Assembly (NCBI GenBank): GCA_963575745.1
Contig: CAUYUJ010009418.1
Coordinates: 1 to 34,418, forward strand
Reading direction: 5' to 3'
DNA length: 34,418 bases
Origin: Prorocentrum cordatum
Lineage: Eukaryota > Sar > Dinophyceae > Prorocentrales > Prorocentraceae
Shown: one piece after another, positions 28,601-34,418 of the stretch
Layout: each line of letters starts with the position of its first letter
Numbering within the stretch: the stretch's first letter is position 1
Translations under genes and position numbers: made by a program
The notes under the pieces: generated by a model
Seen by the model: only the letters and a program-made list of their open reading frames with translations
What the model was told of the DNA's origin: nothing
Databases searched by the model: none

Positions 28601-29260
28601 TTGAAGGGCCCCAAGAGGGCGCCTGGGGTGAGTAAACACAGCTTCGAGTCATATACACTGCTAAGGCCCTCTTGGGCCCCTCTCGGACCCTTTCTTCGGC
28701 CCTCTTGGGGTACTCAGGGGGCCCTCCGAGACCCTCCATGAATCTCGAAGGGCCCTTAGACGGTTCCAAGAGGGCCCGAAAGGGTTCACCCCTTGAAACC
28801 ACAGCCTCGAGTCATGTACACCGCTGGGGCCCTCGTGGACTCCTCTTGGGTTCCTCTTGGGGCCAGTTGGGGCCCCCCGAGACCACGCTGGAGAGCCCCG
28901 AAAATGCTTTAAGAGGGCCCCCACGAGGGCTCCAAGGGGGTCAACCCCCAGTCGAAATAAAGGCACGCGACCAACTCGCCAACTCGCCATCCTTCCTCCT
29001 CCTCGTCCTCGTCCAACTCGCCATCCTTCCTCCTCCTCGTCCTCCCCCTCCTCCCTGCTCCTCCTCCTCACTGCTTCCTCCTCCTCCACCTCCAGTGCCG
29101 TCTCGCAGGGCCCCAATAAGGCTCCAAGGAGGGCCCAGGAGGAGTCAAACCGAAGTCACGCGAGTGCCCTTCTTGGGGCCCTATTGAGGCCCTCTCGGGG
29201 CCCTCAAATGCCGTTACGGAGAGCCCCAAGAGGGCTCCAAGGGGGGCCCCCAGAGATCCA
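28600..29260. repeat. Diverged GGCCCTCTTGGGG repeats with ~160-bp higher period
   Basis: GCCCTCTTGGGGCCCT-like motifs recur throughout. A segment containing CACAGCTTCGAGTCATATAC (from about 28638) recurs as CACAGCCTCGAGTCATGTAC (from about 28801), a distance of about 163 bp. A CCTCCTCGTCCTC pyrimidine tract lies at 28990-29095. Confidence 0.75.
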
Positions 29261-29269
29261 GGTGTGGCC

Positions 29270-29277
<8 letters not shown>

Positions 29278-29311
<34 letters not shown>

Positions 29312-29325
29312 GCACACACGCACAC

Positions 29326-29356
<31 letters not shown>

Positions 29357-29397
29357 TTCGCACGCACGCACGCACACAGACAGACAGACAGACAGTC

Positions 29398-29434
<37 letters not shown>

Positions 29435-29553
29435 GCAGGCAGGCAGGCAGGCAGGCAGGCAGACAGACAGACAGACAGACAAACACACGCACATACACAC
29501 ACACTAACACACACAACACACAAACACACACACACACACACACACACGCGCAC
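29278..29553. repeat. Compound TA, CA, GCAC, CAGA and CAGG microsatellites
   Basis: In order: (TA)n, (CA)n, (CGCA)n, (CAGA)n, (GGCA)n, (CAGA)n, (CA)n. Neighbouring motifs differ by a single base, suggesting stepwise origin from CA repeats. Confidence 0.95.
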
Positions 29554-29556
29554 ATC

Positions 29557-30143
29557 CCTTAGGGATCCTTAGGGAATCCTCCGGAATCCCCGAGGAGTCC
29601 TGCGGAAGCCCTAGGGGATCCTGAAGGAATCGCAGGGAGTCCCTAGGAATCCTTTCTGGGAATCCTTCGGAATCCCTGGGGAATCCTTAGGGAATCTTTC
29701 GGGCACCATTAGGGAATCCGTAGGGAATCCCGTAGGGTATCCTAAGGAATCCTGTGAGAATCCTTCAGGAATCCTTTGGAAATCCTGAGGAATCCTTTGG
29801 GAACCCTGAGGAATCCCTAGGGAATGCCAAAGAATCCCCAGGAAGCGTCAGGAGATCTTAGGAAATCCGGAGCAATCCCGAGTGAATCCGATGGAATCCT
29901 TTGGCAATCCTTAGGACCCCCTAAGGAATCCATTGGAATCCGTTGGACTCCTTAGGAATCCCTAGGGAATCCCTAGGGAATCCTTAGGAATCCGTGAGGA
30001 ATCTTTAAGAATCCGCCAGGAATCCTGAGGAATCCCTAGGGAATCCTTTGCAAGCCTATAGGGAATCCTTAGGAATCCAAAGGGAAATCTTTAGGAATCC
30101 CTATAGGGAGCCTTCGAAGGAATACTTCGGGATCCCGAGTGAA
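29557..30143. repeat. GGAATCC(N)TAG degenerate minisatellite
   Basis: Units AGGAATCCTTAGGGAATCC of about 9-10 bp repeat over nearly 590 bp with much substitution. No gene seen. Confidence 0.9.
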
Positions 30144-30149
30144 TCCCTA

Positions 30150-30368
30150 CCGGGTCCGGCTCCCGGCTTCCGGCCTCCGGTTTCTGGTTTCATCCGGCTC
30201 CCGGCTCCTGGCTCCCGGCTCCTGGCTCCTGGCTTCCGGCTTCTGGCTTCCGGCTCCCGGCTCCCGGCTTCCGGCTTCCGGCTTTTGGCTTCTGGCTTCT
30301 GGCTTCCGGCTTCCCGCTTCTGGGTTCCGGCTTCCGGCTTCCAGCTTCCGGCTTCCGGATTGGACCTC
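30150..30368. repeat. (CTTCCGG)n minisatellite, array 3
   Basis: CTTCCGG and CTCCCGG units, including CATCCGGCTCCCGGCTCCTG as in array 2 (27792). It ends at GGATTGGACCTCTCCGG, the phrase that recurs in the 33.4-33.9 kb array. Confidence 0.95.
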
Positions 30369-30398
30369 TCCGGCCGCTTTCTCCGGATCACCTCTCCG

Positions 30399-30765
30399 AA
30401 ATGAGAGGCGGGGACGCACGCGGGCGGTGGCATTGGGACCTTCGGTGGAGCTCCCATGGGGCCACGAAACGTGTGAGGGGTGTGTCGAAATGAATGGCGG
30501 GGACGCATGCAGACTGTGCCACTGGGACCTGCGGCGGAGCTCCAATGGGGCCACGAAGCGTGTGAGGGGTGTGCCGAAATGAGAGGCGGGGACGCATGCG
30601 GACTGTGCCACTGGGACCTGCGGCGGAGCTCCTATGGGGCCACGAAGCGTGTGAGGGGTGTGCCGAAATGAGAGGCGGGGACGCATGCGGACTGTGCCAA
30701 TGGGACCTTCGGCGGAGCTCCTATGGGGCCACGAGACGTGATGGGTGTGCCGAAGTGAGAGGTTA
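30399..30765. repeat. 89-bp tandem repeat
   Basis: Units start with GAAATGAGAGGCGGGGACGC-type sequence at 30399, 30488, 30577 and 30666 (exact 89-bp steps). The fourth unit is 87 bp and a partial fifth begins at 30753. Since 89 is not a multiple of three, frames rotate and no gene is inferred. Confidence 0.95.
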
Positions 30766-30779
30766 TTGGCTATTGGTCT

Positions 30780-30870
30780 CCTCACCGGCCAAGTGGGACC
30801 CTTCTCCGGCCAAATGGGACCCTTCACCGGCTGATCAGTTCACCGGCTGATTGGGTGTTTCACCAGCTAC
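30780..30870. repeat. CACCGGC(C/T)-spaced short repeats
   Basis: TCACCGGCCAAGTGGGACCC, TCTCCGGCCAAATGGGACCC and TTCACCGGCTGAT (twice) form a short irregular array. Confidence 0.75.
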
Positions 30871-31320
30871 GTCCTTCAATTGAAAGTTGATTGTATGTTC
30901 GCGCATGCGCCACCAAGAATGAATATACAGTGTTAAGGGTTGCCACTCGCTTCTGAAATTCCGTGATGTTTCTTGTTTCTCGGAGGCCGGTGAAGAGACC
31001 AATTCTGGTGGTGTACCAACGTGGCACGCCAAGGTAGGAAGAGGAGGAATAATATAAGGAGGATGAGAAGGAGGACGAAGAGGAGGAAGAGGGAGGGTAG
31101 GTCGGAGGAACTCTCCCCCGAATATGGGATCACGCTTGAGGGTACATCATGTAAGGGTGCGATCAATGTACAACGCAATATCCAGCTTTCTCGGTGGTGC
31201 TTGCGCGAGGGATCACGGATGTCCTAAGGTGCGATGTCTCGTATGCCCATGTTTGGGAGAGCCGTAGCACGTGGCGCGCTCTTCGTAGGACAGTCTTGGA
31301 TTCTCCCATGTCTTGTTGGC
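30871..31320. other. Mostly unique sequence with a short GGA-rich patch
   Basis: Apart from purine-rich AGGAGGA DNA at about 31036-31100, this is complex sequence with no recognised gene. Confidence 0.5.
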
Positions 31321-31329
31321 GCAGGACAT

Positions 31330-31606
31330 GAAAACGATGATGATTGTGGTGGTGATGGTGACGACGACGATAACGATGAAGAGGAGAGGGGAATGGTGAA
31401 GTGGATCCAAAGCATGACACGACCATACGGAGCAGGATAATCTTTGAGGCGGGTGAGGGGGATGATGAACATGATGCCGATGCTGATTGTGAAGAAGATG
31501 ATGACGACGATGACGACGATGATGGCGATGACGACGACGATGATGATGATGATAATGATAATGCTGCTGCTGATGATGATCCTGATGCTGATGCTGATGA
31601 TGATGC

Positions 31607-31650
<44 letters not shown>

Positions 31651-31666
31651 GTGATGGTGATGCTGC

Positions 31667-31704
<38 letters not shown>

Positions 31705-31740
31705 GTGGCGATGGTGGCCACGACGAGGACGAGGAGGAAA
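31330..31740. repeat. (GAT/GAC)n trinucleotide array
   Basis: Uneven GATGATGAC and GCTGCTGAT runs, purest at 31610-31705. Frames give poly-Asp, poly-Met or poly-His/Ser. Confidence 0.95.
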
Positions 31741-32280
31741 GGCTATGACATGTGACGCCTTTCGTTGCCACGTTGGACGGGCTCTCACGGAGTTCATGTG
31801 GGATGTCTCGGGACTGTCCTGGGTTCTTGTGAGGCGATCTCGAGGTCACCGTGAGGCCCCAGATGGCCGTTGAAGGCAGTGGCGCGGCTGTGCCTATTGG
31901 ATTTTGAAGTTCATGTGCGTGCATGTGGAAAGAAGGATGTCTAGATAAGCCCGTACGATGTCTGGATAAGCCTGTCATGTGTTGTACTGATGCTGTCGAT
32001 TTGTTTTGACGTCAGAACCAACCTGGATTTGAGCTCACTGTCCGGCGTGACGGTAATGTTCATCCGGGTGTCTACTCTGTGCATGCTTAGCATAACTTTG
32101 CCACCACGGCCGCTTAGGTTGAAAAGGCGTCCGTTAAATTGAGCTAGGTCCTGGTGATGTTTGCAGCCTCAAGGGCCGAGGGGGGGTGTAAGAGATTACA
32201 CCCCCCAGTCACACAGGATGGTCCCCGCCGCTTGGCCGAAAAAAAGAGCGCCGCTTCCTACCTCGAATCCTCCTGGGGGT
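31741..32280. other. Unique sequence, no gene recognised
   Basis: Non-repetitive DNA of moderate GC. A G-run/C-run pair GGGGGGTGTAAGAGATTACA followed by CCCCCC near 32180-32206 can form a hairpin (TGTAA with TTACA). No domain found in either strand. Confidence 0.5.
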
Positions 32281-32289
32281 TTTGCAAGG

Positions 32290-32950
32290 AGGGGAAAGGA
32301 ACATGAGGACACGGACCGGAGGAGGAAGAGGAGGTGAACGGCGAGGAGGAGGTCGGAGGAGGAGGATCGGAGGAGGATCGGAGGAGGATCGGAGGAGGGG
32401 GGGAGGGAGGAGGAGGAGTGCCGAGGAGTGCCGAGAAGTGCCAAGAATGCCGAGGAGTGCCGAGGAGGGCCGAGGAGTGCCGAGGAATGCCTCGGGGTGC
32501 CGAGGGGTGCCGAGGAGTGCCGACAGGGGAAGGAGAAGAGGAGGAGGAGGGGGGAGGGAGAGGAGGAAGGGGAGGAGGAGGAGGAGGAGGAGGAGGAAGA
32601 AGGAGGAGGAGGAGGAGCAGGAGGATCAGGAGGAGGAGGAGGAGCAGGAGGAGCAGGAGGAGAGGGAGGAATGCCTAGGAGCGCCTAGGAGCGCCGAGGA
32701 TTACCGAGGAGTGCCGAGGAATACCGAGCAGTGCGGAGCGAGGAATACCGAGGAGTGCGGAGGAGTGCCGAGGAGTGCCGAGGAGTGCCGAGAGGGGAAG
32801 GAGAAGAGGAAGAGGGGGGGGGAAGGAGAAGAGGAAGGGGAGGAGGAGGAGGAGGAGGAGGAGGGAGGAGGAGGAGGGAGGAGGAGCAGGAGGAGGAGGA
32901 GCAGGAGGAGCAGGAGGTGCAGGAGGAGAGGTAGCGCCGAAGAGTGCCGA
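32290..32950. repeat. (GGA)n arrays with GTGCCGAGGA pentadecamer-like repeats
   Basis: Two cycles of the same pattern are present: GTGCCGAGGAGTGCCGAGGA repeats (32415-32525 and 32675-32795), each followed by a pure GGAGGAGG tract (32530-32670 and 32800-32930). AGGGGAAGGAGAAGAGGA occurs at both joins, so the pair looks like a ~270-bp duplication. Confidence 0.85.
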
Positions 32951-33370
32951 GGAGCGCCGATGGAGGGGGGAAAGGGGGTGGGGGAGGGGGCTCCGTACAT
33001 CCACTGTGGCCCAGGTAAGCCATGTCCGAAGGCGGCGTACAGCGAGCCCATTGCGTTCGTGCACACACGACCCCTGTTTGAGCCCGCCCGAGGCCTTCCC
33101 AGACCCCCTCGAGTAATGAAAAATCATGACGGGAGGTTTTTCCTAATTTTCGGCCTCCGGGGGCCCTCACCGGGCCTCGGGAGTGTCAAAATACGACTCA
33201 GGATGCAAAGCCGGTCATGGGGAAAGGGTCGGGACCTCTGGGTGTCGACGTCATGAAAAAATCATTACGTCGGGGGTCTGGGTTTCAGGGTCCTGGCGTT
33301 TTCCCATGGATCCAGGGTTTGCCATGCAGGGGTCCCGTCCGGAGAATCGGGCTGGAGAGGTCCGACTCGG
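32951..33370. other. Unique sequence, no gene recognised
   Basis: Complex sequence. GTAATGAAAAATCATGACGG (33115) and GTCATGAAAAAATCATTACG (33250) are roughly mirror-arranged. No coding signal was identified. Confidence 0.5.
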
Positions 33371-33870
33371 AAATCGAACTCGGAAGTCGGAAATCCGAAT
33401 TCGGATATCCGGGTTCCGGTTCCCGGGTTCCAGGCTCCGGATTGGACCTCCGAGTTCGGATATCCGGATTGGTGAATCCAGACCGGGTTCCGGTTTCAGG
33501 TTCCAGATTGGACCTCCGAATTCGGATATCCGGTTTCCGGGTTTCCGGGTTCCAGGTTCCGGATTGGACGTCCGAATTCGGATAGTTATCCGGATTCGGG
33601 GTTCTGGGTTCCAGGTTCTGGATTGGGCCTCCGAGTTCGGGTATCCTGATTCCGGGCTCCGGGTTCCGGGTTCCAGGTTCCGGATTGGACCTCTGAGTTC
33701 GGATGTGCGATCGTGGTTCTGGGTTCCAGATTCCAGGTTTGGGGTCGGCTTCCGAATTCGGATATCCGGATTCCGGTTTCCGGGTTCCGGGTTCCAGGTT
33801 CCAGGTTGGACCTCCCAATTCGGATATGCGGATTCGTGGTTCCGGGTTCCGGATTCCAGCAAAACGAGGT
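33370..33870. repeat. ~60-bp tandem repeat of TTCGGATATCCGG and CGGGTTCC motifs
   Basis: Seven or more units contain GATTGGACCTCCGAATTCGG followed by ATATCCGG and several GGGTTCCGG subrepeats. Landmarks near 33433, 33506, 33563, 33619, 33683, 33746 and 33805 give spacings of about 56-73 bp. The GAATTC and GATATC cores are palindromic. Confidence 0.9.
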
Positions 33871-34100
33871 ATATTAAGTTTAATTCGGCGTGAAAAAATG
33901 CGTTTCGCGCGTGCCCGCTCGAGGAAAGTCGACCCCCCACCTCGGATCCTCTATAAATGACGGGGTCCGCCCGAATAGTCCAATCCCAGGAAGCCCCAAG
34001 AGATTCCCAAGAAGCCCCAAGAGGCCACCCTCCGGGTTTTTGAGGGGGGAGGGGGGCGGGTCACTACCGGTTCGAACACCCCCCCCTTTCGCCGCCGAGC
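33871..34100. other. Unique DNA with GCCCCAAGAG motifs and one G/C hairpin motif
   Basis: GAAGCCCCAAGAG repeats three times at about 33990-34028. Near 34053 is the fourth copy of the G-run, CACTACCGGTTCGAA, C-run motif seen at 18.1 kb. Confidence 0.6.
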
Positions 34101-34418
34101 CGGGGAGAGTGGGGACATTGACACTGCTGGGGGCACTGGTGGGGACAGCGGGGACAATGGCGGGAACAGTGGGGACAGTCGGGCAGTGGTTGGAGCCGTG
34201 GAGAAAGTGGGGGAGAGTGGGACCGTGGTGGGAACAGTGGTGGGGACAGTGGGGACAGTGCGACAGTGGTGGGGGCACTGGTGGGGACAGCAGGGACGGT
34301 GGTGGAACCAGTGGGGACAGTGATTGATGGTGAGGACTGATGCTGGGGAAAGCAGTGGGGGATGTGGTGCGGACTGTGGTAGGGACCGGGAGTCGTTTGC
34401 TGGCGGTGAGCGTGGGGG
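34100..34418. repeat. GGGGACAGTGG minisatellite, running off the window
   Basis: Degenerate units GTGGGGACAGTGG(T) of about 9-12 bp continue to the window edge. Confidence 0.9.

Noticed and set aside
28199-29572. Cys/Val-rich and His/Thr-rich frames
   Set aside because: Direct translations of GT, TGTTG, CA and CAGA microsatellites.
30399-30765. CRISPR array (regular 89-bp spacing)
   Set aside because: The whole 89-bp unit repeats with no variable spacers, and the context is eukaryotic.
31401-31748. Poly-Asp frame of 115 codons
   Set aside because: Caused by the GAT/GAC array; other frames give poly-Met or poly-His equally well.

Overview
The window looks like intergenic, repeat-packed nuclear DNA of a eukaryote with a very large genome, most probably a dinoflagellate. 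This rests on three things: the style of the two retroelement polyproteins (glycine/lysine-rich GKGKGK tracts in both Gag proteins, a VHGDDF-type copia reverse transcriptase, a tyrosine-recombinase retroelement), a minus-strand relic resembling a dispersed dinoflagellate reading frame, and a spliced-leader-like core in the copia LTR. The dinoflagellate assignment is inference. No intact host gene, tRNA, rRNA or CRISPR array was found.

Layout. 1-860: GC-rich tandem repeats ending in a CAA microsatellite. 880-1450: minus-strand coding relic. 1690-2010: short foldback repeats. 2097-8506: decayed Ty1/copia LTR retrotransposon with both LTRs, primer-binding site, gag, protease, integrase, reverse transcriptase, RNase H and polypurine tract; it carries many frameshifts, a stop codon, a lost RT catalytic aspartate and a 512-bp T-rich block. 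8507-10000: minisatellite and microsatellite DNA. 10000-15885: a higher-order satellite built from ~370-400-bp units arranged in ~1.6-kb superunits, one with an internal inversion. 15886-18830: low-complexity and short unidentified DNA. 19440-20045: a 69-bp tandem array. 20055-26243: a GC-rich tyrosine-recombinase retrotransposon ordered gag, RT-RNase H, recombinase (DIRS/Ngaro-like order), with recognisable catalytic residues but several frameshifts. 26250-34418: a mosaic of satellites.

The two retroelements are the only coherent gene sets. Each once encoded a particle protein, a reverse transcriptase/RNase H and an integration enzyme, but they use different integration chemistry: a DDE integrase in the copia element and a tyrosine recombinase in the other. 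Because the second element is so GC-rich, wrong frames stay open for hundreds of codons, so ORF length alone misleads there. Three T-rich or G-rich blocks interrupt sequence that can be predicted from homology or from sibling repeat units, which raises the possibility of sequencing or assembly artefacts.
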